64,000 nucleotides of DNA, taken from NCBI GenBank assembly GCA_951213105.1, contig OX578138.1, positions 68,111,537 through 68,175,536 on the forward strand. Reading direction: 5' to 3'. Shown here piece after piece: positions 10,989 to 21,385 of this stretch. Made by a program: the position numbers and the translations under genes. This stretch comes from Amaurobius ferox (lineage: Eukaryota > Arthropoda > Arachnida > Araneae > Amaurobiidae). The notes beneath the pieces were generated by a model, which saw nothing but the letters and a program-made list of their open reading frames with translations, was not told where the DNA came from and searched no databases. Within the stretch, counting starts at the first letter, position 1, and every line of letters begins with the position of its first letter.

Positions 10989-11734
10989 ATAGTATTACCT
11001 GTTGTTGGGAAAGTAAAACGATAATGCTTTTCAAATTACCCACAGTGCAGAAGAACAGATTTTTTTTATATCAAACTATGTTTATTGTCTTCTAACATCT
11101 TTGTTTGTTTATGAAATGTTAAGCAAGAAAGCATTAGCTCAAAAAGTACATACCTTAATTAACCGTACTGAGATTGTCAGAAATTCCCTGTCGTTATTTT
11201 TCTATCGTGAAAGATAATAAATCTGCCTAACTCATAATAGTTATGTCACAGCTTTGATACATCAATTTTGATATACTTTTGAATGTAGCTTGTCCCTTGT
11301 TTGTGGAAGAGCGTTTTTAATTTAAATGTTGATGAATATGATGGATAACTAACGTTATAAAATATGCTGACGTCCCTTGAGGTTGCCTGTAAAAGGAATT
11401 TCAGAAGCTTGAACCCAACGTTGAAGAGTGTTGATGTGTAATTAATTTATGATGAAAATTGAAGTTTAATTTTTTTTTAATTTCTGGTTGTATGAAACAT
11501 AAATGTAGTATAAATTTTAGAATTTTTGTGTATTAATTTAAGTAGAGTCATTGATGGGGATGTACAAATATAAAATGTTGTGTCCAATAACGATTTGCTC
11601 CACGAACTCTATGAAAATTTGGCATGGTGTGAACACGACCCATTTGCGCCTAAGAGTTTCAATATTCAAAGAAAACTTTTTGAGTAGTGTTAGGGTTGAT
11701 TTTGGATTATATGAACTTCGTTATGACACAAAGA
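10989..11734. other. AT-rich sequence, nothing recognised
   Basis: No feature supported on either strand before the Tc1 remnant begins. Confidence 0.4.
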
Positions 11735-12660
11735 ATATGTTTAGAAGATTCTCAATGCTGGCGGGCTGTTGTGAGACCTAAGATCGCCAACTTCTTTTCT
11801 GTGGACCATTCTATCATTTCTTGTTTATGGAAACAATTCCAAACAAGTGTGATGTTATCTGAAGATCATTTATATGTCGTCCTAGAGCTACAATATTCTA
11901 TGATGCCCAGTACGTTGCATTAATGGTTAAACGTAAGTACTGAGCAGCCACACAGCTCTCCGATCAATGACTACACCCGATAAGAAAGTCGATATCCATC
12001 AGTACTGTGAGGTGAAGGCTACATGTTAAAAAGGTAATTGGTGTCCCTTTGAACGTTAAGGTGAAAAGAGCACAATTGAAGTGGTGTCATCAGCATGCGA
12101 TTTGGGTAGAAGCACAATGATCCAATCTACTCATCACGGCTGGGCCAGGATTTGCCTTAGATGCAGGCAATAAACGTGTAAGGGGTTGGACAGAACAAAG
12201 AATATGCAACCAGCCCAATAACATCGTTTAACATCACGCTGTTAGTTGTGGTAGTGTTATGGTATGGGCTGGATTTTTTTTGGAATGTCGCACCGACTTG
12301 TGAGTGTTCACAGAGGTACTTTGACAACAGGAAGTCATTCAGATTAAGTCCTTGAATCCTCCATAAAATTCTACTCTATAACAATGGGTCCCGATTTTCT
12401 TATGATGGAATTTAACGCAGATCCACACTGAGTAGGTCTGGTGGATGAATACTTTTAGAGCGAAGGTATTGTTTGTATGTTGTGTATTCTCCGGACCTCA
12501 GTCCCATCGTAATCCTGTAGGATAACCCTGGAGGATCTGTGTTTGTCTGTCTACCCCTCCTCCAACTCTCCACCAAGTCCTAAAATCTGCCCATCTTCAG
12601 AAATGGCAGTTATTAATGGCCCTCTGCTGCACCTGATTGAATGGACTGTGTTAAAGTCAG
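11735..12660 (+). pseudogene. Tc1-like transposase pseudogene
   Basis: Read across several frames, the segment gives the ordered landmarks of a Tc1-family transposase. A helix-turn-helix (FSVDHSIISCLWKQFQTS, about 11799-11852) is followed by an R-P-R-A-T linker with D-A-Q-Y-V-A-L, then V-K-R-A-Q-L-K-W. SVMVWAGFFW (about 12259) precedes GPDFLMMEFNADPH in place of the usual M-D-D-N-x-R-P-H block, and a S-P-D-L-S-P-I block comes last (about 12490). Many stops and frameshifts separate these pieces, and the second catalytic aspartate region is altered, so it cannot be active. In an intact element the protein would cut and paste DNA at TA sites in the nucleus. Terminal inverted repeats were not located. 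Confidence 0.8.
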
Positions 12661-13788
12661 GGAAAGTCACATATTATATTAAGGTTGTTTAGTTTGTTTG
12701 TACAGCATATAAAACTTTTTTCAGAATTTACTAACTATAAAGGAAACACATAAGGGAAAAAATTATATACCTAAATATACTTTCTTTAATTTCATTATTA
12801 TACTCGTGGAATATATTATCAATTGACTATCTTCTTGTAAAATTTTGAGTCAATCAAAGCAGAACATTTTGAATTATGTCGAATTTACTGTCGCATCCTT
12901 AACATTTATAAAACAGCGTACATAACTAAATCTGATACTCCTCCATCAGATCTGAAAGTAGAATATTTCTAATATTATAAAGAACATTTTCAGTTAGCGT
13001 TGATACATATTATACTTCTAACGATCTTTCTAGAAGTATAACTCATTTCATTTACTCTATTGACCTAACGTAGAAGAACATATGCTACTACGGAAGATTT
13101 TTGGTTTGCATGGTTATGCTGTCATCTAAAAATACATTCTATGGTAGAGGATTTAAAGGAAAATGTGTTGTATTTATGTTACGTGCTAGTAATACCATGA
13201 ACATATATCGCATTTGTCAATTCAGTTTACTTCAATGACTAAGAATTGAACTCGTGAAATACTAATTAACTTCTAGTGATTAAGCTGTGAGTATCCTCTC
13301 AACCATTGGCCGAAAAATGAGGCAGAAATTAAATGCACTTATATTTAAATATGAAATTATGATTTTAACTTTCTCAGAAAGTGTTAGTGCAGAGAAAACA
13401 CTGTTTTATAGAAAGTTTTTCATTTCGGTACAAAATAGGTATATTGACACAAAAAAGTACTAAATTTTCAATTTTCTAAGTCAATAAAGTGAGAGGGTCG
13501 ATAAAAAGATAAGATGTTTTATTGTTTCGTTGTTTTGGGAGAAGTAATGAACTCAGATCCGTAAATTAAATTTCAATTCACAATCATCAATTTAGGTTAA
13601 CTATAGTCATTTATATTTTCCTACACGCAGAAATTAATATAATATATTTTAATAGTTCTTAAAATGTAAAGGAAGTGAATATTTAATAATAACATATACA
13701 GAAGACATTTGGTTCTACAAGACAAGAAATCCTCCTATATTTGTATAGAAATTTAAAAATTGAAAAGTTCTGAAATTTACAGTTAGCC
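12661..13788. other. AT-rich sequence, nothing recognised
   Basis: No gene, RNA or repeat identified. Confidence 0.4.
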
Positions 13789-14372
13789 TGGATTATCGTA
13801 ATCACTACAAATTGAGTATCCATATTGTAATGACCAGCAATCCATTATATTCAATTAGTCTGAATTATCGTAATCACAACAAATGCATTGAGCCAACGGC
13901 TGTACTGTGCATAAAACACCGGTTCCCGTTAGATCACCGAAGTTAAGCAACATTGGGCACGGTTAGTACTTGGGTGGGTGACCGCCTGGGAACACCGCGT
14001 ACTGTTGGCTCATTTCAGTCGACGGGGTGGTTGAACGGACAAGGCGAGCGTTTTCAGCGATTGATCGGCCGCCACGTTGTGGGTTCGAGTCCCACGTAAG
14101 ACATGGATGTTTTTGTTGTTGGGCGCAATGTGTCCCCACCCCCACTGGTGCGCTGGGGCAACGTCATTTGACGGCTAAGAGGTTCACTGTTCTATCCGAT
14201 GTATAGGCGAAGATGAAAGAGTCAATGTCTGGCCATTGGGAAAAAATGTATTGAGTTTTCAAATTAGTATGACTAGCAATTTATTATATTTAATTAGCCT
14301 TAATTATCGTAATCAGTACAAATTCATTGAGTATCTAAATTATTATGATCAGCAATCTATTATATTCAGAGC
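13789..14372. repeat. Tandem repeat, about 74-base unit, three copies, the middle one split by a SINE
   Basis: Each unit contains TTATCGTAATCA, an ACAAAT-CATTGAG stretch, and AGCAAT-TATTATATT, in that order: about 13789-13856, 13857-13892 plus 14256-14297, and 14298-14372. The SINE entered the middle copy at ATTGAG; the third copy shows the undisturbed site. Confidence 0.75.
13893..14245 (+). repeat. Complete SINE with chimeric 5S rRNA + tRNA-like head
   Basis: Bases 13892-14010 are a nearly full-length 5S rRNA sequence, including AGATCACCGAAGTTAAGCAA and GGTTAGTACTTGGGTGGGTG and a closing ACTGTTGGC that pairs with the 5' GCCAACGG. This is followed directly by a second Pol III promoter: A-box TGGTTGAACGG (about 14029) and perfect B-box GGTTCGAGTCC (about 14081). 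A non-tRNA body follows, ending in TCTGGCCATTGGG and an A-rich tail. Ten-base target-site duplications, ATGCATTGAG before and ATGTATTGAG after (9 of 10 identical), prove retroposition. Transcription would be by RNA polymerase III, with mobilisation by a partner LINE. A 5S-tRNA chimeric head is known from the vertebrate AmnSINE type; I cannot name this family. Confidence 0.85.
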
Positions 14373-14888
14373 AGTTATCTCTCAGGATTGATGAAAAAAA
14401 GTAAAATCTTCCTTATACACACAGCAAAAATGATATCAATCTGATTTGGAAGCAAAATTCAGCTTTTTATAGAATTTAATAACAGATAATTGAAAAAAAA
14501 GACATCTGTTAATTGACTTCTTTCATTCTCTCATAATGCTTCCGAAACTGTTTGATACTGCTCTATACCTGTTTTGTGATATGTAGGTTTTTATTCACAG
14601 GCAATTGCAATTACTACTCATTTACAACTGTTTCAACTCGCCTTTGCTCTACTTCTCTTGCTACCCCCAGTCATATTGTTGATTGTTTGGGTTTCTCTGC
14701 GCAACAGTTCTCAAATGAGCAAGAACTAGTGGTTGAGCAAATCCTCCGTAATGGTCTTATGGACTTGGTTGAGGATTTTCATGGACTATGCGGCTTAGAA
14801 ACAACAACACAATTGTTTCTCTTTACTTATATTTTTCGAAACATAAATTACTCTTTATGGAATCATGCCAATATATGAAATAACTTAC
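14373..14888. other. Intronic or intergenic DNA next to the TRPM exon
   Basis: A 108-codon plus-strand open frame (14552-14878) includes VVEQILRNGLMDLVEDFHGL and is followed by ACAACAACAC, similar to SINE-type tails, so it may be a retroposed fragment. No identification. Confidence 0.3.
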
Positions 14889-14892
14889 TTGT
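14881..14892 (-). promoter_or_regulatory. Splice donor of the TRPM exon
   Basis: ACAA/GTAAGTTA on the minus strand; the intron begins at 14888. Conservation of the protein stops here. Confidence 0.8.
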
Positions 14893-15060
14893 ATATATCT
14901 TTTGCTGCGAGATATATTTTTCGAGTTTTTTCCGGACTGCTATTTCGGCTCCGTACTTCCCGACCGTCCCGTTGTCCACCAGTATGAAGTATGAATGGTG
15001 ATTGTTGAGGACGGCGAAGCGGCTTTTTGGAGATGAAATACTGTGACACGGAACAGTAAC
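14889..15060 (-). CDS. trpm: Internal exon of a TRPM-family ion channel
   Basis: This 172-base minus-strand exon has a polypyrimidine acceptor (TTGTTCTTCCAG) immediately before it and a consensus donor (GTAAGT) immediately after. It encodes 57 residues plus one base of a split codon: VTVPCHSISSPKSRF, AVLNNHHSYFILVDNGT, VGKYGAEIAVRKKLEKYIS, QQKIYT. V-L-N-N-x-H-x-x-F-I-L-V-D-N-G-T-x-G-K-Y-G-A-E followed by R-x-x-L-E-K-x-I-S is the signature of the N-terminal TRPM homology region (SLOG/LSDAT domain) of TRPM cation channels, and P-C-H-S-I-S-S-P resembles the arthropod version. TRPM proteins are membrane channels for divalent cations such as Mg2+, Zn2+ and Ca2+; this part is cytoplasmic. The frame is intact with no stop, so it is probably a live exon. 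The flanking exons should lie to the right (5') and left (3') but were not found, implying very long introns. Confidence 0.88.
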
Positions 15061-15072
15061 CTGGAAGAACAA
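15049..15072 (-). promoter_or_regulatory. Splice acceptor of the TRPM exon
   Basis: On the minus strand the run ACAATTGTTCTTCCAG ends exactly where the TRPM reading frame begins (exon base 15060). A possible branch point, TTGAC, lies about 25 bases upstream. Confidence 0.8.
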
Positions 15073-15580
15073 TTGTGGTCTTACAGTCAATATGGCAGAC
15101 ATAGGTTTTACTACAATAATTTGTTTAATTTCTAATTAATAAAATACTGACAGCGATAACTGTCCTTACAAACTAACACATTTCATCTTTGCGAAAAAAT
15201 AATATTAGAAATCTGAGTTGGGCTACACTTGATTTTTTTATTTATGTTTAAATTTTTGTTATTTTTATATGATACAGAAATTTTTAGCTACCCTAATTAA
15301 CGTATCCAATATTGTTATAATTCTTATTCCCAGTTCTTATCTCATGTTACGCGCTTATTGTGACCACATTAAATTCTATCCTACGCTATTAATAATACCA
15401 CAGTGTAAAATTATTGCTTCTTTATATCGGCAACAGCATATTTGGCCACTAATCTGAACCACAATGTAAACTTTTTCATTCGAATTCTTCTCCTCTCTCA
15501 ATCTTGAATAGCTTTCAATAATTACTATTTACTATTCTAAGATAAACCTTCCCATCCATTGCTACATTCCTATCACAATT
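15061..15580. other. Likely TRPM intron, nothing recognised
   Basis: AT-rich, no further exon recognised on the minus strand. Confidence 0.4.
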
Positions 15581-16531
15581 TTACTTTCCTTAAATACATA
15601 ATGTATAAGGAGAATATTGTGACGGGGTCGAAAATTCGAATTCGAGTTTTCGACGGGAGAGCACGTTTCAAGCATCCCCGATCACGAATCAAACATTTTT
15701 GAAGTGATGTCTGTGTGTGTGGGGGGGGATGAAAGTATGTGTGTATATGTGTGTCTCAGTGAGCCTGTAGAGACGATATTTCACGAACGAATAGAGAGAT
15801 TCGAATGAAATTTGGTACAAAAATCACAATCCGTGAATTTTGGAAGCCTATTGTTTTTAAACGTAATCGAATGCACAGAACCCCACTAAATTGCCGAGTG
15901 AAATTTAAAAAAAAACGTCAAAAAATCAAAACCTTCAATAAAAAATTTAAGCAAATAGACATTTCTGATGTACTTTTTCCATAGAAGACGATTGACATAC
16001 ACTTTAGAACGCTAGCATGAACCGTTCTCAAGATATTGCACATTTTTAAAATAAAATTATCAAAAAATCCTATAAATTAAAAAAAATATATTAACTGTTA
16101 AGAAACATGTTCACTTTTCATATGTAATATCATGCGAAAATTCGTGACATCATTCTCGTATATCTAGCACGTTCCATCTATGAGAAAAGATACTTTGAGC
16201 AATACTTTTGTATTTGAACGCCAATAGTTATTTATCTGCTATAAGAATAACTTATTTTTCCGTTTATAATGCTTGGCGATATTTTGGCGCCGAATTTGTC
16301 GGAATGTCGCCAACATGACGACTTTTTTAAATGTTGCCAAATTAACGAGGATCTCGCCAAATGGATGAAAATGACACTAAATCAGTGAAAATGACGACTT
16401 ATTGACGAAAATTCAATTTCTCGAAAAGAATATAAATAGCTACTATAAGTAAAACCTATTTTTTATTGTAAAATTAGTAAATTCATTTTCATTATATAAG
16501 GAAAGTCATGTGTTGCCAACATCAGATTTTT
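15581..16531 (+). repeat. R1 repeat, copy a (forward)
   Basis: About 950 bases shared with five other long copies in this window. The order is: 5' hairpin (ACTTTCCTTA..CATAATG..TATAAGG); TCGAAAATTCGAATTCGAGT with a following TTTTCGA, itself palindromic; GCATCCC-GATCACGAATC; a GT-rich stretch; ACGAACGAATAGAGAGATTC-type text with AAATTTGGTACAAAAATCAC; GAACCGTTCTCAAGATATTG; paired TTGGCGA-type motifs around GCCAAATTAACGA; and the 3' end GGAAAGTCATGTGTTGCC followed by ACATCAGATTTTT. No protein frame. It forms an inverted pair with copy b. Confidence 0.85.
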
Positions 16532-16703
16532 GTAATACAGAAACAGTGAGGACGGCATATTTTCCATGCCCTGATGAGATCTGGATTTAACACTTTGTTT
16601 GGTCAGCTATATTCTTCGTTACAAAATTATTGTAATGTGCTTGTGAAGACCAGACTGCTATGAGATTCCGTTAGAGATGGTGGATTAATGTGGATTTCGG
16701 CCA

Positions 16704-17042
16704 ATGTACACAATTTTGTTCAGATATTTCCATGTTAATAAATTAGTTGTTATAGCGGGTAATGCTTTTAATGTAGATGATAGTGCTTCTAATATACAGG
16801 ATAATGCTTTTAATATAGAGGACAATGCTTCTAATATAGACTATAATGCTTCTAATATAGAGGCTAATGCTACTAATATAGATGATAATGCTTCTAATAT
16901 AGATGATAATGCTTATAATATAGATGAGGATACTGCCTCTAATATGGATGGTAATGCTGTTGCTATAGAGGAAGATGCTGAGACATTCTGCCTTTTAATT
17001 AATTTTGAAAACCCGTTTTGTAATGGGTTCCGTTACAAATAA
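16704..17042 (+). CDS. Open frame of 7-residue repeats (21-base minisatellite)
   Basis: A 112-residue frame whose residues of about 20-95 are degenerate repeats of N-A-S-N-I-D-D (variants N-A-F-N-I-E-D, N-A-T-N-I-D-D, N-A-Y-N-I-D-E), about eleven units, followed by a non-repetitive tail ENPFCNGFRYK and a TAA stop. The DNA unit is 21 bases, so a multiple of three keeps any frame open and coding is not proven. No signal peptide is evident before the repeats; the start resembles MYTILFRYFHVNKLVVIAG. Acidic, Asn-rich repeats of this sort occur in low-complexity proteins. I assign no function. Confidence 0.3.
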   Translation: MYTILFRYFHVNKLVVIAGNAFNVDDSASNIQDNAFNIEDNASNIDYNASNIEANATNIDDNASNIDDNAYNIDEDTASNMDGNAVAIEEDAETFCLLINFENPFCNGFRYK

Positions 17043-17397
17043 ACATGTCTCGTTATAATCCTTAGAATACAATCGGAATTTTGTTTTTCAGAAAGCGGCG
17101 AACTGACGATAGCTCAATTTCAATATGAGTGTTCAGGTAGTAATGGAATATTATCGTGCATTTGTTTATAAAAATAAAATGATAATACAAGCTAAAATCC
17201 ATGACTGCGTTGTTTAATAATAATTTAAATAAAATTACATTTTAACTCACATACTAAATATGTTACGTAGAAGATCTGTCGATTTTTAATTACGATCTGT
17301 GCTAACCTTTGTTTATGAAGAGTAAAAGAAAGTAATTACCTGATAGAATATGAGATGATGTACTTTATAGGGAAATATTGATTGACACGTGTATTAT

Positions 17398-17490
17398 TAT
17401 ATACATTATATACGCTTCACTATTTACAGCATTATATACGTTTCACTATTTACAGCATTATATACGTTTCACTACTTACTTCATTGCTTC
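17398..17490. repeat. Short tandem repeat, about 29-base unit, three copies
   Basis: CATTATATACGTTTCACTAT (with a C in the first copy) followed by TTACAG recurs three times. Confidence 0.8.
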
Positions 17491-18246
17491 ACTATGATTC
17501 TAATGTAACTTAAATAACCTTAACAATAGATTTTTTTTGTCTATTAGAAATACGTACATTTCTTTAAGTCAAAAGCTTAAGTAAAGACTTTTATATAATT
17601 TAAGACCGTAATATTTTAAAAACACGACAAAATAGCCATTTTCATCCGCTGCAAATACTGTAATATTTGTATCAAATTTATCTTCAAGGGAAATTTTTGT
17701 TTTATATTAGCCAATTTTTTAAGCAGCTTATATTTTTAAAGTTTATAATCTCACTTTTCAGTGATTTTTTTTACTTAGTCAGTGATTTTTTGAGTCAGTG
17801 ATTTTTTTTACTTATCAAACAAGATTCTTAGACATGAAGTATGGAAGTTTGGATTTAAGTAAAAAATTGTCAACTCAAAATAGTTTTTATAGTTCTTTTC
17901 AATATGCCACAAAAGTCCATTTCGTTTTACAATGTTTTCTTCTAAAAACCACTGAGGTTTCAGTAGGAAGCCAGTTATCTAATGTCAAGTATTGTGTGTT
18001 CTAGATTATCTATATTCATACTTTTTAGGCATGTATTTTCAGAATTTCGAAAGATACTCCAAAGAAGGAAATATAATTCATTTAGTATTCAATAGTGAGA
18101 AAAACTATCCATGCTTTTTGATGTGCGATTTTTGAATGCTGTTAAGTGTCGAATTACAGTTATATCGTATGCATAAATAGAATATTAAGGGAGTGTTAGC
18201 ATAATTCATTCAATTCAATTCGAAAGTTACTATAGTATCTCTATAG

Positions 18247-19002
18247 AAAAATCTGATGTGGGCAACACATGACTTTCCTTATATAATGCAATGAATTTAC
18301 TACTTTTACAGTTAAAAAAAATGTTATTCTTATAGTAGCTACTTATATTCTTTCCAAGATATTGAATTTTCTTCAATTAGTCTTCATTTTCATTGATTTA
18401 GCTTCATTTTTATCCATTTGGCGAGATTTTCGTTAATTTGGCAACATTTAAAAATGTCGCCAAAATCAATCTCGCCAAGTGTTATGGACGGAGAAATAAG
18501 TTATTCTTACAGCGGATAAATGACTATTGGCGTTCAAATACAAAGGTATTATTCAATGTATCTTTTCTCGTGTATGGAACGAGTTAGATCCACAACAATG
18601 ATGTCACCAAATTTATCGCATGATACTACATATGAAAAGTGAACATGTTTCTTAACAGTTAATATGTTTTTTTAATTTATCGGATTTTTTGATAAATTAA
18701 TTTTAAAAATGTGCAATATCTCTAGAAAGGTTCATGCTAGCGTTCTAAAGTTTAAGTCAATCGTTTTCAAAGGAAAAATTACATAAGCAATGTCTATTTG
18801 CGTAACTTTATTAAAGGTTTTGATTTCTTGAGGATTTTTTCAAAATTTCACTCGAAAATTTAGGGGGATTCTGAACGTTCGACTGTGTTTTAAAACAATA
18901 GGCTTCCAGTATTCACGGATTGTGATTTTTGTACCAAATTTCATTCGAATCGCTCCATTCGTCCGTGAGATATCGTCTCCACAGTCTCACTGACACACAC
19001 AA

Positions 19003-19033
<31 letters not shown>

Positions 19034-19189
19034 CACACACACAAACAGACGCACACACGGACTACATCACCCTAAAAATGTTTGATTCGTGATCAGGGAT
19101 GCTTGAAACGTGCTCTCCCGTCGAAAACTCGAATTCGAATTTTCGACCCAGTCACAATTACTTCCTTATACATTATGTATATAAGGAAT
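18247..19189 (-). repeat. R1 repeat, copy b (reverse)
   Basis: Reverse-oriented R1: begins with AAAAATCTGATGTGGGCAAC (its 3' end) and finishes with CTTATACATTATGTATATAA (5' hairpin). Contains a long (CA)n stretch at about 18985-19050. Pairs with copy a as an inverted repeat. Confidence 0.85.
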
Positions 19190-19784
19190 GTAATAATTTG
19201 TTGCATTCTTTGTTTAACAAGGAAACGTTTTGCATCCTATAAAACAGTTAGAGATATTCATCCTGTAAGACAGCTGTGTGCTTATTTTTTAAGGACTTAT
19301 CTTCGTGTTTTAGCCTACACACCCTACAATTTATCATATTTTTTATCAACACAATCCTTAACTCTTCTACTAGGGAATTCTGCCTATATGTAATGTCATA
19401 TCCAAAGGAGAACTACTCGAACCTCAGACCTCTAAATATCCAGATCGGTGTTCTGTCGACTGAGTTACGTAGGTGCAGAAGAAAATTTCGAGCTCTGAAC
19501 TGTTCAAAAATTAATCTTATGTCCCTGTTGACTTGTTTAGATAATGTATTTATTGTTTTCATCAGATCTGCTCCTAATGAGAGTTCTTGATCCTGATGTC
19601 ATTAGTACATGTGGTATGTAGTTGCGATGTTGAATATTTCAGAAGCGATACATCATAAAATATTCAAGTGCATACAAAATATTAGAATATTTTTCTCAAT
19701 TATCAAACAAACATTTTGCATTTGTGAAAAATTATGATTAAAAATAGAGTACGTGTGCCATCATATTAAGGTTTCATTAGGAAT

Positions 19785-19786
<2 letters not shown>
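19190..19786. other. Unassigned sequence
   Basis: Two overlapping open frames of about 100 codons, no recognisable motif. Confidence 0.35.

Positions 19787-19817
<31 letters not shown>
19787..19817. repeat. (TA)n array, left of palindromic element
   Basis: TA array that is interrupted by the element at 19818-20718 and resumes at 20719-20818. Confidence 0.9.
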
Positions 19818-19820
<3 letters not shown>

Positions 19821-20718
19821 GGTGTCCCAAAAACCTTGACCTCGGTTTTTATTCCTTAAATATTGATCTTAGACATATATAATAAATTACAGAGTTGCTT
19901 AAAAAAGGGACAGAATTTTATGAGGGAATTAAATTAATTTTCGAGGGAATTAAATTTTAAGAATTACAAAATTTAAGTTTTTATACGGCCCCCGTACAAG
20001 AACATTTCCAATGAGTAAATTATGTCCCATTTACTAATAAGGTGATGTGCAAAATTTCAGCATTTTATCATAAAAAGTCCCAGATATATGAAAAGACAAG
20101 ACAAAAATGCTGACTTGAACCACTTTCGATGCATCGAGATGGATTATCAGAACGGAAAAATCATGTCGGCAGATCGCGTTTCAGGGGTCATACACAAATT
20201 ATGAAAGAAAACAATGATTACATAAATAAATAATAAGTTTGCTATTTATTGGTACAAAAGTATCTACACTGTGTAGAAATAATAACTTTACACAAAGATT
20301 ACAAAGCTTGTTCAAAATGTTTTCCATCTATGCCAAAGATCCAAAGATAAGAGGCAGATATTATTTGCCTATAACGCATTTATGTGTTTCGTCGTTTTCA
20401 CTCTTGCTGTAAACATTTACATTTTAATTTTTGATTAATCCCTCACTAACTTTGTTTAACCATATCTCTGGGACTTTTTATGACAAAATTGCTGAATGTA
20501 TTGCTGTATGGGACATACTTTATTCATTGGAAATGTTTTTGTACGGGGGCCGTATAAAAATTTAAATTTTGTATTTCTTCAAATTTAATCCCCTGAAAAT
20601 TTTTATTGATATCATAAAATTCTATACCTTTTTCTACGCGACTTTGTAATGTATTATATATGTCGAAGATCAATATTTAAGGAATAAAAGCCGAAGTCAA
20701 TGTGTTTGAGACACCCTG
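19818..20718. mobile_element. 901-base palindromic TA-flanked element, mariner-like MITE
   Basis: Ends CAGGGTGTCCCAAAAACCTT at left and ..GTGTTTGAGACACCCTG at right are inverted, and both flanks are TA. The inverted arms are long, about 260 bases each (for example TTTTTATACGGCCCCCGTAC at about 19978 against GTACGGGGGCCGTATAAAAA at about 20541). The unpaired centre (about 20100-20460) has no usable frame. Non-autonomous, presumably cross-mobilised by a Tc1/mariner-type transposase. Confidence 0.85.
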
Positions 20719-20735
20719 TATATACACTATATATA

Positions 20736-20818
<83 letters not shown>
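20719..20818. repeat. (TA)n array
   Basis: Nearly pure TA dinucleotide run directly right of the palindromic element. Confidence 0.95.
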
Positions 20819-20822
<4 letters not shown>

Positions 20823-20825
20823 TTC

Positions 20826-21110
20826 TAATGAAACCTCTATTGGATTTAAATCTAATTATTGAACCAACTAATGGGATAGTTACTAATTTATATGATAAAA
20901 AAGAAAATTTTCATTTTAATATTAATGAAATTTTACCATTTAATTCTTGTAAAACTTTTTAAGTGTTTAGAAATATTATACTTAATCAACTTTTCAGAAT
21001 GTTTAGATTATCAGATAAAAAATTTAATGTTTTGCAAATTAATGACCTAAAAATACCATTATATTATATAAATATCCAGTAAATTTACTAAATGGTATAG
21101 TTAAATGAGC
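20826..21110 (+). pseudogene. Fragment of a second Penelope-like (Naiad-type) reverse transcriptase
   Basis: One frame reads L-I-I-E-P-T-N-G-I-V-T-N, then LYDKKENFHFNINEILPF, a stop, then NIILNQLFRMFRLSDKKF. This matches the region just after motif D of the element at 23125-25715 (its FDKRRDFNCTINYF and NVIINHFARYRRLNSTDKQ). It has the same orientation and lies about 2 kb upstream, with R1 copy c between. It carries one internal stop, no catalytic motifs and no endonuclease, so it is a dead 3' piece of a related copy. Confidence 0.65.
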
Positions 21111-21187
21111 GAAATATTCTTTAATATCCTCCTTAGTATCTTATATTAACTAATTATCAACATTTTCTTGTATTTGCATTACAATGT

Positions 21188-21344
21188 ATTACTTTCGTTA
21201 TATACATAATGTATAAGGAAAGTATTGTGACGGGATCGAAAATTCGAATTCGAGTTTTCGACGGGAGAGCACGTTTCAAGCATCCCTGATCACGAATCAA
21301 ACATATTTGAAGTGATTTCTGTGTGTATGTGTGTGTGTGTGAAA

Positions 21345-21385
<41 letters not shown>

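Larger units (their letters stand above)
16532..18246. other. Spacer between two inverted R1 copies
   Basis: 1.7 kb flanked by R1 copies in opposite orientation with their 3' ends facing inward. It contains the heptad-repeat ORF at 16704-17042 and a short tandem repeat at 17398-17490; the rest (17040-17397, 17491-18246) shows nothing recognised. Confidence 0.6.

Noticed and set aside
13892..14010. A stand-alone functional 5S rRNA gene
   Set aside because: It is followed directly by a tRNA-like promoter and SINE body, and the whole is flanked by a target-site duplication. There is no T-run terminator after the 5S part, and several 5S positions are changed.
14927..15003. Similarity of CTTCCCGACCGTCC in the TRPM exon to the SINE B tail
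   Set aside because: The match is short and falls inside a well-conserved protein-coding stretch; it is coincidental.
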